Assembly (NCBI GenBank): GCA_938023085.1
Contig: CALHDP010000089.1
Coordinates: 73,546-137,545, forward strand
DNA length: 64,000 bases
From: an uncultured Collinsella sp.
GTDB taxonomy: Bacteria; Actinomycetota; Coriobacteriia; Coriobacteriales; Coriobacteriaceae
Reading direction: 5' to 3'
Shown here: positions 7,318 to 17,491 of the stretch, one piece after another
Numbering within the stretch: position 1 is the stretch's first letter
Layout: every line of letters begins with the position of its first letter
The notes under the pieces: model-generated
Databases searched by the model: none
Seen by the model: the letters and a program-made list of their open reading frames with translations, nothing else
Told to the model about the DNA's origin: nothing
Position numbers and translations under genes: made by a program

Positions 7318-7350
7318 CCACCACAAAGGGGACAGGCACCTTCGTGGTGG
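7318..7350. repeat. 33-bp palindrome, dispersed family A, copy 1
   Basis: CCACCACAAAGG, a nine-base loop GGACAGGCA, then CCTTCGTGGTGG; one base of the right arm differs from the other copies. TTTT follows. It starts five bases behind the glnR-like stop and may double as a terminator. Sister copies are at 23390, 24980, 25942 and 35461. Confidence 0.85.
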
Positions 7351-7468
7351 TTTTGACGGAGGTGCGGGTTCCCCTCGAATCTGCAACAGAACTTAAGCCT
7401 TCCTAAAAGATTGCGTTCTCATACACGTTCGCCCGCATATTGGGGTACAACTCAACGTGAACAATGAT

Positions 7469-7495
7469 GGCCCGCCACGTGTTTGGCGGGCCTTT
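7469..7495 (+). terminator. Hairpin upstream of the HtrA gene
   Basis: GGCCCGCCA pairs perfectly with TGGCGGGCC around six bases and is followed by TTTGGTT. It lies 27 bases before the htrA start. It may end read-through from the GS-like operon, or act as an attenuator in the htrA leader. A weak -35/-10 pair (TTGCGT 7411, GCATAT 7435) would place it inside the leader. Confidence 0.5.
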
Positions 7496-7521
7496 GGTTA
7501 TTTGACGAAAGGATCGCAGCT

Positions 7522-8976
7522 ATGAGCGAGAACGATTCTCAGCGTCCTCAGGACGCGGGCAACGCCGGCGAGACCCAGCAGCAGCCGCGCGTGCAGGTGG
7601 AGTTGACGCCTGCCGGCAGCAACATTCCCTACGTGCAGGCTTACGACACGCAGACCGGCAAGCCGCTGGGCGGTGCGCAGGTCGTGAACAAGCACACGGT
7701 GGTCAAGATCAAAACCAAAAAGCTGCCGATCTTTATTACGGCGCTTGCCGGCTGTGCCTGCGGCGCCCTGCTGGTCATTGCGCTCATCATGAGTGGCACG
7801 CTCGATATCGGCGGCGGCAAGAATGCCGTGACGGCGGGTGCTTCGGGTTCATCGACGCAAAAGATTACCATCGACTCTGAGGACACCACACTTGCCGAGG
7901 CCGTTTCTGCCAAGGCCCTGCCCTCCGTCGTTTCCATTACCGCCACTTCGAGCGGCGGCCAGAATGGCTCGCTTTCGCAGTCTGCCGACGAGTCGGATAA
8001 CTCGGGCAGCGTCGGTTCGGGCGTGGTGCTCGATACCGAGGGCCACATCCTAACCAACAACCATGTGGTCGATGGCTATGACCAGTACGTGGTGACCATG
8101 GACGACGGCACCACCTACGAGGCCGAGTTCGTGGGCAACGATGCCTCGAGCGACCTGGCCGTCATCAAGCTCAAGGACGCCGACGCCTCCAAGCTCACGC
8201 CGATCGAGATTGGTGATTCCTCCAAGCTCAACGTGGGCGAGTGGGTTATGGCGATCGGCTCGCCGTTCGGCAACGAGCAGTCTGTCTCCACCGGTATCGT
8301 CTCGGCGCTCTACCGCTCCACGGCCATGAGCTCTACCAACGGTAACACCATCTATGCCAACATGATCCAGACCGATGCCGCCATCAACCCGGGCAACTCC
8401 GGTGGCGCGCTCGTCAACGACAACGGTGAGCTCGTGGGCATCAACTCGCTCATCGAGAGCTACTCGGGCTCCAGCTCGGGCGTGGGCTTTGCCATTCCCG
8501 TTAACTACGCCAAGAACATTGCCGACCAGATCATCGACGGCAAGACGCCGGTGCATCCGTACATGGGCGCCACGCTTTCGAGCGTCAATGCGCTTAACGC
8601 CCGCACCAACAAGCTGAGCACCGATAGCGGCGCGTATGTGGCGAGCGTCGTTGAGGATGGCCCCGCCGCCAAGGCCGGCATTCAGGAGGGCGACGTCATC
8701 ACCAAGCTGGGCGACGACGAGATTACGAGCGCCGATGGCCTGATCATCGCACTGCGCAGCCACGAGGTGGGCGAGAAGGTCGAGATCACGCTCATGCGCG
8801 GCAAGGAAGAGAAGAAGGTCACCGTCGAGCTGGGCTCCGATGAGGAGCTGCAGAACCAACAGCAGGACGACAGTTCGACCGACACCGGCAACGGCGGTAT
8901 TACCGACGAGCAGCTGCGCCAGTACCTGGAGGAGCTGCTAGGCCAGCAGGGCCAGGGCTACGGCCAGGGTTACTAA
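7522..8976 (+). CDS. Membrane-anchored HtrA/DegP-type serine protease
   Basis: A 484-residue trypsin-fold quality-control protease. A cytoplasmic, Q/P-rich N-terminus of about 65 residues is followed by one membrane segment (about 69-92), so the protease domain should face outside. The catalytic triad is clear: H181 in TNNHVV, D211 in SSDLAVIKL and S293 in GNSGGAL. A single PDZ domain occupies about 360-455 (GAYVASVVEDGPAAKAG). The tail is acidic and Q/G-rich and ends GQGYGQGY. The ATG at 7522 follows AAAGGAT; an in-frame ATG at 7483 lies inside the leader hairpin and is rejected. Substrates are unknown; misfolded exported proteins are the usual targets. Confidence 0.93.
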   Translation: MSENDSQRPQDAGNAGETQQQPRVQVELTPAGSNIPYVQAYDTQTGKPLGGAQVVNKHTVVKIKTKKLPIFITALAGCACGALLVIALIMSGTLDIGGGKNAVTAGASGSSTQKITIDSEDTTLAEAVSAKALPSVVSITATSSGGQNGSLSQSADESDNSGSVGSGVVLDTEGHILTNNHVVDGYDQYVVTMDDGTTYEAEFVGNDASSDLAVIKLKDADASKLTPIEIGDSSKLNVGEWVMAIGSPFGNEQSVSTGIVSALYRSTAMSSTNGNTIYANMIQTDAAINPGNSGGALVNDNGELVGINSLIESYSGSSSGVGFAIPVNYAKNIADQIIDGKTPVHPYMGATLSSVNALNARTNKLSTDSGAYVASVVEDGPAAKAGIQEGDVITKLGDDEITSADGLIIALRSHEVGEKVEITLMRGKEEKKVTVELGSDEELQNQQQDDSSTDTGNGGITDEQLRQYLEELLGQQGQGYGQGY

Positions 8977-9002
8977 CGAGCCGTATCGCACATATCGAAG
9001 CC

Positions 9003-9042
9003 AGAGGGGCTGTCCCATCAACGCGGGACAGCCCCTCTTTTC
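9003..9042 (+). terminator. Intrinsic terminator of the HtrA gene
   Basis: AGAGGGGCTGTCCC (9003-9016) pairs perfectly with GGGACAGCCCCTCT (9025-9038) around an eight-base loop and is followed by TTTC. Confidence 0.85.
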
Positions 9043-9046
9043 TTAT

Positions 9047-9077
9047 TGATCCGTTGGGGACGGAGGAAAACGGATCA
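9047..9077. repeat. 31-bp palindromic repeat, family C, copy 1
   Basis: TGATCCGTT (9047-9055) and AACGGATCA (9069-9077) flank GGGGACGGAGGAA. Read on the minus strand it begins TGATCCGTTTTCCTCCGTC, which is identical over 19 bases to the copy at 17431-17461. It is intergenic here, between htrA and ligA. Confidence 0.75.
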
Positions 9078-9191
9078 TTTAGAAACGACAAGGTCATGGT
9101 TTGATCGCGCGATCCACCCCGGCCCGCCGGCTGCCGATTCAGTGCGGTTCGAAAGGGTTATTCGGCCCCATGGTGACCGGTGGTACTCTAG

Positions 9192-11453
<2,262 letters not shown>

Positions 11454-11460
11454 TGATTTG

Positions 11461-11492
11461 TTGAGGAGCTGCGCAGAGGCTCAGTTCCTCAA
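11461..11492. terminator. Convergent hairpin between ligA and the lipoprotein gene
   Basis: TTGAGGA (11461-11467) pairs with TCCTCAA (11486-11492); an inner CTG/CAG lengthens the stem. It overlaps the stop codon of the minus-strand lipoprotein gene. No clear T-run is present, so function as a terminator is moderate. Confidence 0.45.
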
Positions 11493-11875
11493 CATCTCCT
11501 TATAGTGTTTGCCTGTTCAATTTCGATATCGTTTCCCTCGTATGATCCAGATGCGTCTACCGACTCAAAGCGTGAGTAGGAAACTCTTGTCCCAACTTTG
11601 ATTTGGGAAAGCTTGTCTTTGATTCGGCCAGATGAGGGGAATGTAATCCGGGTTTGCTTTCCAGCGTCGGTGTAGCGGGGACTGTTGTCTGTTTGGATTA
11701 CGAGTTCCGTTCCCTCAATAGAATGAACGCTGCCGGCTCCAAAGACAAGGTAATCATCTCCTCCGCTATAGCGGGCTCTATCTGTGCATGAAGAAACGGA
11801 TGCAAACATAGCGAAAATCACCAATATCGTAACCAGGGCAAAGGCCGTGGTGCCATAGCATTTTGATGGTGCCAT
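11489..11875 (-). CDS. Small predicted lipoprotein
   Basis: A 128-residue protein that I do not recognise. A hydrophobic signal of about 15 residues ends in FASVSSC, which fits a lipobox (V-S-S-C), so the mature protein should be a lipid-anchored 100-residue domain. The remainder is mixed polar beta-type sequence containing a VHSIEGTELVIQ strand pair, as in small OB-like folds. The ATG at 11875 lies six bases after the stop of the upstream cysteine-peptidase gene; a TTG at 11887 would overlap that gene and is possible. The pair is AT-richer than its surroundings and probably forms one transcript, suggesting a linked secreted function. Confidence 0.6.
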   Translation of the reverse strand: MAPSKCYGTTAFALVTILVIFAMFASVSSCTDRARYSGGDDYLVFGAGSVHSIEGTELVIQTDNSPRYTDAGKQTRITFPSSGRIKDKLSQIKVGTRVSYSRFESVDASGSYEGNDIEIEQANTIRRC

Positions 11876-11880
11876 CCGGT

Positions 11881-13053
11881 CTACCAAAAGACTGTTCCGT
11901 TCAATTTGACCATATTGGGCGTTGCATAGTTAATCGCTCGGGGATAAGTGTTCCATCCGTCGAATACTTCGAGCCACTGCAGTTCGATGCCAGAGCTTCC
12001 ATTATGCCCAGTAAAATAGCCAGTTACCGTGACTGTATGACCTGATAGCTCGACGGATCCTTCACTGTTTCGGCTGTTGATCCACATATGATACAAGCCG
12101 ATATTCCCTTGATCGATAGTTGCTCTGTACTGAGCGAATTGAGGCTGATAACCGAAAAATTGAGTATTAAGTGCTCTACCCTTTTGAGCGGCAAGACTTT
12201 TAAACGGAATAATTCCATCTGGGATGATCGTGCTTCCGTACTCGACGCCCTGATCATTGGTCTTATACGTTGTTGTGCCAGTGACGTTCCATATTTCTTT
12301 ATAATAATCGGGATTAAATTGATTAGCGTTTGAACTGGTGAGGCCGTAATGCATTGATACAGCGTACAAGGCAGAAACGACGCATGCATACTTATTAGTG
12401 CGGGCTTCAACTAATGATTCCGAGACTCCTCGGAACGGTATTCCGTTTAAATCGTCTATTTGGAAATGCAACATCAGGTCATCTTCATTGATAATGACTG
12501 CATTCCATGAAGTTGGGTTATTGCTTTGAGGTGCTATACCCTTTTCGGTGACAATCGGGACAGACCGTATATTGTTATAGTTGGTTACACAGTCTCTAGT
12601 TCCTGGCACCAAAGTTCCATATTCAATATCGTTGTACGAAATTAGTACGGTTGGGTTTGTGGCCTGTTGGCCGGAATAAGTTGAAATGGCGTTTGATAGA
12701 GAAGCTGAAATCGGAAGAATGGTATCGCCGAGGGTTATCTCCTTCAGAAGCCCAGGATATGATGCGTCAAGTATTAAATAACCGTAAGGGCTTCCTTCCC
12801 TTGTGACACTGATTTCATAGCCACAGATAAGGCCGATTTGTTGGCATACGGGAACGATTTGCTCGATCTCTAAGTTCGCGGATCCGTCGACGATGGGCAA
12901 CAGGGAAAGCGCGTAGTCTTGTGCTAGGTCTGATGTAAAAGCGACGGATGAGTTTGAGTCGGCAGCGAATACTCTTGTTGGGCGTGACGCGGATAAGCCG
13001 ATGATCGAGGCTAGGCCGAGAAGAAACGAGCGACGTGATTGAACTCTGGGCAT
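11881..13053 (-). CDS. Predicted secreted papain-like cysteine peptidase
   Basis: 390 residues. The N-terminus PRVQSRRSFLLGLASIIG is a twin-arginine-like signal with cleavage near residue 31. Residues 45-120 (GYLILDASYPGLLKEITLGD) resemble the propeptide strand pattern of C10/streptopain-type peptidases. A catalytic set fitting C10/C39-like enzymes is visible: C224 in NKYACVVSALYAVSMHYG, H339 in LSGHTVTVTGYF, and D364 or N367 in LEVFDGWNTYP. Activity is inferred from motif order only. The start ATG follows AGGAGACATT. The sequence is clearly AT-richer than its neighbours, suggesting acquisition by transfer. It is probably co-transcribed with the downstream lipoprotein. An alternative is an inactive adhesin-like relative. 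Confidence 0.6.
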   Translation of the reverse strand: MPRVQSRRSFLLGLASIIGLSASRPTRVFAADSNSSVAFTSDLAQDYALSLLPIVDGSANLEIEQIVPVCQQIGLICGYEISVTREGSPYGYLILDASYPGLLKEITLGDTILPISASLSNAISTYSGQQATNPTVLISYNDIEYGTLVPGTRDCVTNYNNIRSVPIVTEKGIAPQSNNPTSWNAVIINEDDLMLHFQIDDLNGIPFRGVSESLVEARTNKYACVVSALYAVSMHYGLTSSNANQFNPDYYKEIWNVTGTTTYKTNDQGVEYGSTIIPDGIIPFKSLAAQKGRALNTQFFGYQPQFAQYRATIDQGNIGLYHMWINSRNSEGSVELSGHTVTVTGYFTGHNGSSGIELQWLEVFDGWNTYPRAINYATPNMVKLNGTVFW

Positions 13054-13161
13054 AATGTCTCCTGCCTATGGGGGGCAATATGCTGTCATTTTATTTGCTA
13101 CATAATACAATCTAATTCGGATTAAGGTAAATGGATGGAATTGCTCGATAAATGGTAGTGA

Positions 13162-14001
13162 TTAGCGGACCGGTATCGCGATCCTCGTCACATACGCCCC
13201 TGGGTCGTCGCTGATGATGTCGTCGATGAGGGCGATTTCGCGCGAGGGACCAGCGGGGGACAGGTCGCGCTCGTGCATGTAATCGAGTAAGCGCTCATAG
13301 CGCGGGGCCGCCTGACCGTGCGTGCCGCGGAAGCTGACCGTCAGACACCGCGCGGCGGGACGTACTTCGACATCGCCCAGGTAATCGTCCGTGTCATCGA
13401 GCAGCATAAAGACCTCGTCGTAGCCGTCAAAGTCGCCGGCGGCGAGGCGCACGGCGCTAATCCCGACGCCTAAGTTGCCCAGAAAGACAAAGGTCTCGTG
13501 CTGGCCCTTCTGCAGCTGACGAATCTGCCACTCCAGCGCATAGGCGTCGGTAGGCTTGACGCGTTCGCGCAATACGGCGCAGCGAAGCTCGGGCGCATCG
13601 ATTGTGCAAATGGTATCGAGCTCGGTGTTCAGGGCATCGTGAAGCAGGGCAAGCCGGTTGTCGATCTTGCGCGACACGCGCTCCAGCTCGCGGCGCTTGC
13701 GCTCGATGAGCTCCTGCTGCTGCGCCAGCTGCCGCTGCATGAGGTCCACATCGCGCGTGGTCACAAACTCACGGATTTGTGTGAGCGGCAAGTCGAGAAC
13801 ACGCAGATGACTGATGGTGTTGAGGGTGGAGAGCTGCCGCGATCCGTAGTAGCGGTATCCACTTGCCGGATCGATGTGCGCCGGATCCAGCAAGCCCATC
13901 TGCTCGTAATGACGTAGCGTGCCCACGCTCAGGTTAAACAGGCGCGCAATCTCGCCAATGCGGAGCAGGCCCTCAGTATGTTCACTTGGCGTGTCGGTCA
14001 C
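13162..14001 (-). CDS. MerR-family regulator with GyrI-like effector domain
   Basis: 279 residues. The N-terminal MerR winged helix (RIGEIARLFNLSVGTLRHYEQMGLLDP, about 13-37) contains a Tyr/Gly-rich wing (GYRYYGSRQL). A coiled-coil dimerisation helix (about 85-130, QRQLAQQQELIERKRRELERV) and a C-terminal GyrI/BmrR-like drug-binding domain follow. These proteins activate multidrug exporters by twisting promoters with long spacers. The GTG at 14001 is preceded by AAAGGAG; the frame continues upstream into the MATE gene without support. It lies 55 bases behind the MATE exporter on the same strand, and a MerR-type promoter precedes that exporter, so it is the likely activator of the pair. Confidence 0.88.
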   Translation of the reverse strand: MTDTPSEHTEGLLRIGEIARLFNLSVGTLRHYEQMGLLDPAHIDPASGYRYYGSRQLSTLNTISHLRVLDLPLTQIREFVTTRDVDLMQRQLAQQQELIERKRRELERVSRKIDNRLALLHDALNTELDTICTIDAPELRCAVLRERVKPTDAYALEWQIRQLQKGQHETFVFLGNLGVGISAVRLAAGDFDGYDEVFMLLDDTDDYLGDVEVRPAARCLTVSFRGTHGQAAPRYERLLDYMHERDLSPAGPSREIALIDDIISDDPGAYVTRIAIPVR

Positions 14002-14056
14002 AGGATCGCTCCTTTCGGTAAAAAGCAGGGGAGAGGTGCCAGCCTGTGTCGCCCCG

Positions 14057-15403
14057 CTACGCCACCAACTTGTCAAAAGCCCCGCGCCGGTTGAGCACGG
14101 TAAACGCGACAACACAGATGACCGCCGACAAAATCGATCCGCACGGCGAGGCGATGCCCATGGGAAACAACGTATCGGAATAGGCGTTCGACAGCAGCCA
14201 CGCGCCTGGCACGCGAATGAGCGCCACGGCCAGCACGTTGTGCGCAAAGCCGATATAGCTCTTGCCGTATGCAGCGAAAAAGCCGCTAAAGCAAATGTGG
14301 ATGCCGGCAAAAATCGCGTCGAAAATATAACTGCGCATATAGCCGGTGCCGGCGGCGACCACCGCGGCGTCCTTGGCAAAAAAGCCAATAAACGCCGGTG
14401 CCACCAGCCACATCAGCGCCGTGATCAGGCAGCCGTACACCACCGAGATCGTCATGGCATCTTTGAGTACCTGACGCGCGCGGTCACCCTTGCCCGCGCC
14501 GACGTTTTGCGCCGTGAGTGCGCTGACGGTGGCGCCCATGGAGCTCGGCACAATGAACAAGAAGCTGATCATCTTCTCGACCAGGCCCACGGCGGCGGCG
14601 TCGACCAAGCCGCGGTGGTTGGCGATGACGGTGATAAACATAAACGCCACCTGGATGCAGCCGTCCTGCACGGCCACGGGCACGCCGATCTTAAGAATAC
14701 TGCCGAGCACCTCGGGCTGGGGGCGCAGGTCGCTGCGCTTAACGTGGATGTTCGTGCGGCGGCTCTTAAGCCACACGAGCGCGAGGGCAACGCTGGCCGT
14801 CTGCGCGGTCACCGTGCCGAGTGCCGCGCCCACGGGGCCGAGCCCCATGTGCCCGATAAACAGAAAATCGAGCGCGATGTTGATGATGCATGCCACGCCG
14901 ATCACGTACATAGGCGAGCGCGAATCGCCCAGCCCGCGAAAGATGGCCGAGAGGATGTTGTATGCGGCGATAAACGGAATGCCGACAAAGCAGATGCGCA
15001 GGTAGGCGGCGGTTCCTTCGACCGCCTCGGCCGGCGTGCCAATGAGTGCCACGATTTGCGGGCACAGCGCGAGCAGGACAGCGGCCAGCACCACCGAGAC
15101 GCCCATAAAGAGCGTGATGGTATTGCCGATGGCGGTCTCGGCGCGGTCGAAGCGGCGCGAGCCCACGGCGAGACCGACGATCACCGTCGTTCCCATGGCC
15201 AGGCCCACGAGTGCCACGGTAATCATATAGAGCGTCTGAGCGCCATTTGCCACGGCGGTGATGCCGGCGGCGCCGCTAAACTGCCCCATCATGTACAGGT
15301 CGGCCATGCCGTAGAGCATCTGCAAAAAGTACGAGAGCATATAGGGCAGGGCAAAGACCGCGATGGTCTTAAGGACATTGCCGCGTGTGAGGTCGTGTTC
15401 CAT
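14057..15403 (-). CDS. MATE-family multidrug/cation antiporter
   Basis: A 448-residue inner-membrane exporter with about twelve membrane helices in two similar halves, as in MatE proteins; the first half starts LTRGNVLKTIAVFALPYML. MATE proteins export drugs or metabolites against sodium or protons. The ATG at 15403 is at the conserved family start, although the ribosome site is weak. The MerR regulator gene follows after 55 bases, so the exporter leads a two-gene operon. The promoter upstream has the 19-bp spacer and central dyad typical of MerR activation. Substrate cannot be read from sequence. Confidence 0.9.
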   Translation of the reverse strand: MEHDLTRGNVLKTIAVFALPYMLSYFLQMLYGMADLYMMGQFSGAAGITAVANGAQTLYMITVALVGLAMGTTVIVGLAVGSRRFDRAETAIGNTITLFMGVSVVLAAVLLALCPQIVALIGTPAEAVEGTAAYLRICFVGIPFIAAYNILSAIFRGLGDSRSPMYVIGVACIINIALDFLFIGHMGLGPVGAALGTVTAQTASVALALVWLKSRRTNIHVKRSDLRPQPEVLGSILKIGVPVAVQDGCIQVAFMFITVIANHRGLVDAAAVGLVEKMISFLFIVPSSMGATVSALTAQNVGAGKGDRARQVLKDAMTISVVYGCLITALMWLVAPAFIGFFAKDAAVVAAGTGYMRSYIFDAIFAGIHICFSGFFAAYGKSYIGFAHNVLAVALIRVPGAWLLSNAYSDTLFPMGIASPCGSILSAVICVVAFTVLNRRGAFDKLVA

Positions 15404-15443
15404 GGGCGGGGCTTTCTGACTGGGTTCGTTTACGTACCAGTGT

Positions 15444-15474
15444 AGTGAAAACCCTACAACGATTGTAGAGTCAA
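15444..15474 (-). promoter_or_regulatory. MerR-type promoter/operator of the MATE-merR operon
   Basis: Read on the minus strand: -35 TTGACT (15469-15474), a 19-bp spacer, and -10 TTCACT (15444-15449). The spacer contains the perfect dyad CTACAA-TCG-TTGTAG. A 19-bp spacer with a central dyad is the hallmark of MerR-activated promoters. The -10 ends 41 bases before the MATE start. Confidence 0.75.
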
Positions 15475-15592
15475 GGTTTGTGTTGACGCCGAAGCGAAAA
15501 AGTCTCGCGCACCATTATTCCGAGTGAATATGGACACACATCACGAGAACTCGCCGCCGGCGCTAACCTTGCAGAAAACGATTTCGGAATAC

Positions 15593-15622
15593 TTGACACC
15601 ATTATTCGGCGCGCAATAATAC
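15593..15622 (+). promoter_or_regulatory. Promoter of the ABC exporter operon
   Basis: TTGACA (15593-15598), an 18-base spacer, and TAATAC (15617-15622), about 40 bases before the start of the first ABC gene. The motif ACCATTATTC occurs twice (15511 and 15598), once inside the spacer, so a regulator may bind here. Confidence 0.65.
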
Positions 15623-15661
15623 GTGCATTTGCGAACAACGTTTGATGGGGGTTGAACCTGC

Positions 15662-17491
15662 GTGCGCAATCTCAAAATACTGTTTTCCTATCTAGGGGCA
15701 TACCGTCGCGATGCCATCCTCGGCGTGTTCTTTGTGTCGGTCGAGACGGTGCTCGAGCTGTTTATCCCGGTCATCATGGCCAACATCATCGATGTGGGCG
15801 TGCCTGCGGGTGATATCAACTACATGCTGCTACAGGGTGCGTACATGTTGGTGTGCGCTGCGCTTTCGCTGGTACTGGGCTTGGGTTATGCCCGCACGTC
15901 CGCCCGCGTTGCCTCGGGCCTAGGCGCTAACCTGCGCGAGGCCGAGTACAAAAAGATTCAAACGCTCGCCTTTGGCAACCTGGACAACTACGACGCCAGC
16001 TCGCTCGTCACCCGCATGACCACGGACATCACCGTTATCCAAAATGCTGTGGGCAACGGCTTTCGCCCTATGGTGCGCGGCCCGGTGACGCTTATCGTCG
16101 GCCTTATCTACGCGCTGATGCTGTCGCGCCCGCTCGCCACCGTCTTTGCGATCATCTTGCCCGTGCTGGCAATCGTGCTGGGCGTCATCACCTATCGCGT
16201 GAGCCCGCTCTACCGCCAACTCCAGACCTCGATGGACCACCTCAACGGCGTGGTACAGGAAGACCTCACCGCCGTGCGTGCCGTCAAGGCCTACGTTCGT
16301 ACCGAGCACGAGGAGGCCAAGTTCGACACCGTCAATACCGAGCTCGCGCGCACTGCGACAAAGACCTTTGGCAGCGCGGTGCTCAACCTGCCGGTGTTTC
16401 AGCTGTCGATGTACGTGGCTGCGCTCTCCATCCTGTGGATTGGCGGCCGCATGATTCTCGCCGGCAAGCTGGGCGTGGGCTCGCTCACGGGCTTTATGAG
16501 CTACGTGCTGCTGATCATGAATTCGCTCATGATGATTTCCAACGTGTTTTTGCTGCTCACGCGCGCTCTTACGAGTGTGGGCCGTATCGCCGAGGTGCTC
16601 GATGAGGAGCCCTTTATCGCCAACCCCGCGGGAGACCTCGCGATTGCGGCGCCAGCGGACGGCAGTATCGAGTTTCGCGACGTTTCCTTTAAATACCGCA
16701 CGGATGCAGCCGAGGATGTGCTCGAGCATATCGACCTTCGCATCGAGAGCGGCTCGACGGTGGGCATCCTCGGCGGCACGGGCTCGGGCAAGAGCTCACT
16801 TGTGCAGCTGATTGCGCGCCTGTACGACGCCACCGAGGGCGCCGTGCTTGTGGGCGGACGTGACGTGCGTGACTACGACCTCGCGACCCTACGCGACGCC
16901 GTGGGCATTGTGCTGCAAAAGAACGTGCTGTTTACGGGCACCGTGCGCGAGAATCTGCAGTGGGGCAATCCGCAGGCGTCGGACGATGAGCTCCTCGCGG
17001 CTTGCCGCGCGGCGTGCGTGGACGAGTTCCTTGATCGCATCGGCGGGCTGGACGGCGAGTTGGGCCAAGGCGGCGCCGGTGTCTCGGGTGGCCAGAAGCA
17101 ACGCCTGTGCATCGCGCGCACGCTGCTCAAGCATCCGCGCGTGCTCATTTTTGATGACTCCACCAGCGCGGTCGATATGGCGACCGACGCAAAGATTCGC
17201 GAGCACATCGCTCGGATTCCCGATGCGACCGTGCTCATCATCGCCCAGCGCATCGCGAGTGTCATGGATGCCGATCGCATTGTGGTATTGGACGACGGTC
17301 GTGTCCACGGCGTGGGCACGCACGAGGAACTGCTAGCGGGCGACAACATATACCAGGAGATTTATGCCTCGCAGATGGAGTTTGCGAGGAACGCGGACGC
17401 CGGCGACGGCAGCGACGATGGTTGCGCGAATGATCCGTTTTCCTCCGTCGTATGCGGATCACCCTTGGAAGGGGGTGAGCGCCATGCCTAA
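15662..17491 (+). CDS. ABC exporter half-transporter, degenerate-site subunit
   Basis: 609 residues: six membrane helices (about 1-320) and an ATPase domain. Walker A is GGTGSGKSS near residue 371 and the signature is VSGGQKQR. Walker B reads VLIFDDSTSAVD, so the catalytic glutamate position is aspartate. That pattern is typical of the degenerate-site partner in heterodimeric exporters (TM287/288, BmrCD type). The GTG start follows a GGGGG stretch. The 3' end overlaps the next gene by eight bases, indicating translational coupling. Its last 25 codons include a 31-bp palindromic repeat (17431-17461) that seems to have extended the C-terminus. Substrate unknown; drug or lipid export is usual. 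Confidence 0.9.
   Translation: MRNLKILFSYLGAYRRDAILGVFFVSVETVLELFIPVIMANIIDVGVPAGDINYMLLQGAYMLVCAALSLVLGLGYARTSARVASGLGANLREAEYKKIQTLAFGNLDNYDASSLVTRMTTDITVIQNAVGNGFRPMVRGPVTLIVGLIYALMLSRPLATVFAIILPVLAIVLGVITYRVSPLYRQLQTSMDHLNGVVQEDLTAVRAVKAYVRTEHEEAKFDTVNTELARTATKTFGSAVLNLPVFQLSMYVAALSILWIGGRMILAGKLGVGSLTGFMSYVLLIMNSLMMISNVFLLLTRALTSVGRIAEVLDEEPFIANPAGDLAIAAPADGSIEFRDVSFKYRTDAAEDVLEHIDLRIESGSTVGILGGTGSGKSSLVQLIARLYDATEGAVLVGGRDVRDYDLATLRDAVGIVLQKNVLFTGTVRENLQWGNPQASDDELLAACRAACVDEFLDRIGGLDGELGQGGAGVSGGQKQRLCIARTLLKHPRVLIFDDSTSAVDMATDAKIREHIARIPDATVLIIAQRIASVMDADRIVVLDDGRVHGVGTHEELLAGDNIYQEIYASQMEFARNADAGDGSDDGCANDPFSSVVCGSPLEGGERHA
17431..17461. repeat. 31-bp palindromic repeat, family C, copy 2, inside a gene
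   Basis: Begins TGATCCGTTTTCCTCCGTC and ends CGGATCA, the same as the copy at 9047-9077 apart from five central bases. Here it is translated within the C-terminus of the first ABC subunit (NDPFSSVVCGSP). The ribosome site of the second ABC gene follows it directly. Confidence 0.75.

Noticed and set aside
13919..15445. A 508-codon frame antisense to the MATE gene
   Set aside because: His/Arg/Asp-rich with no domain; the MATE protein on the other strand is full length and promoter-linked.
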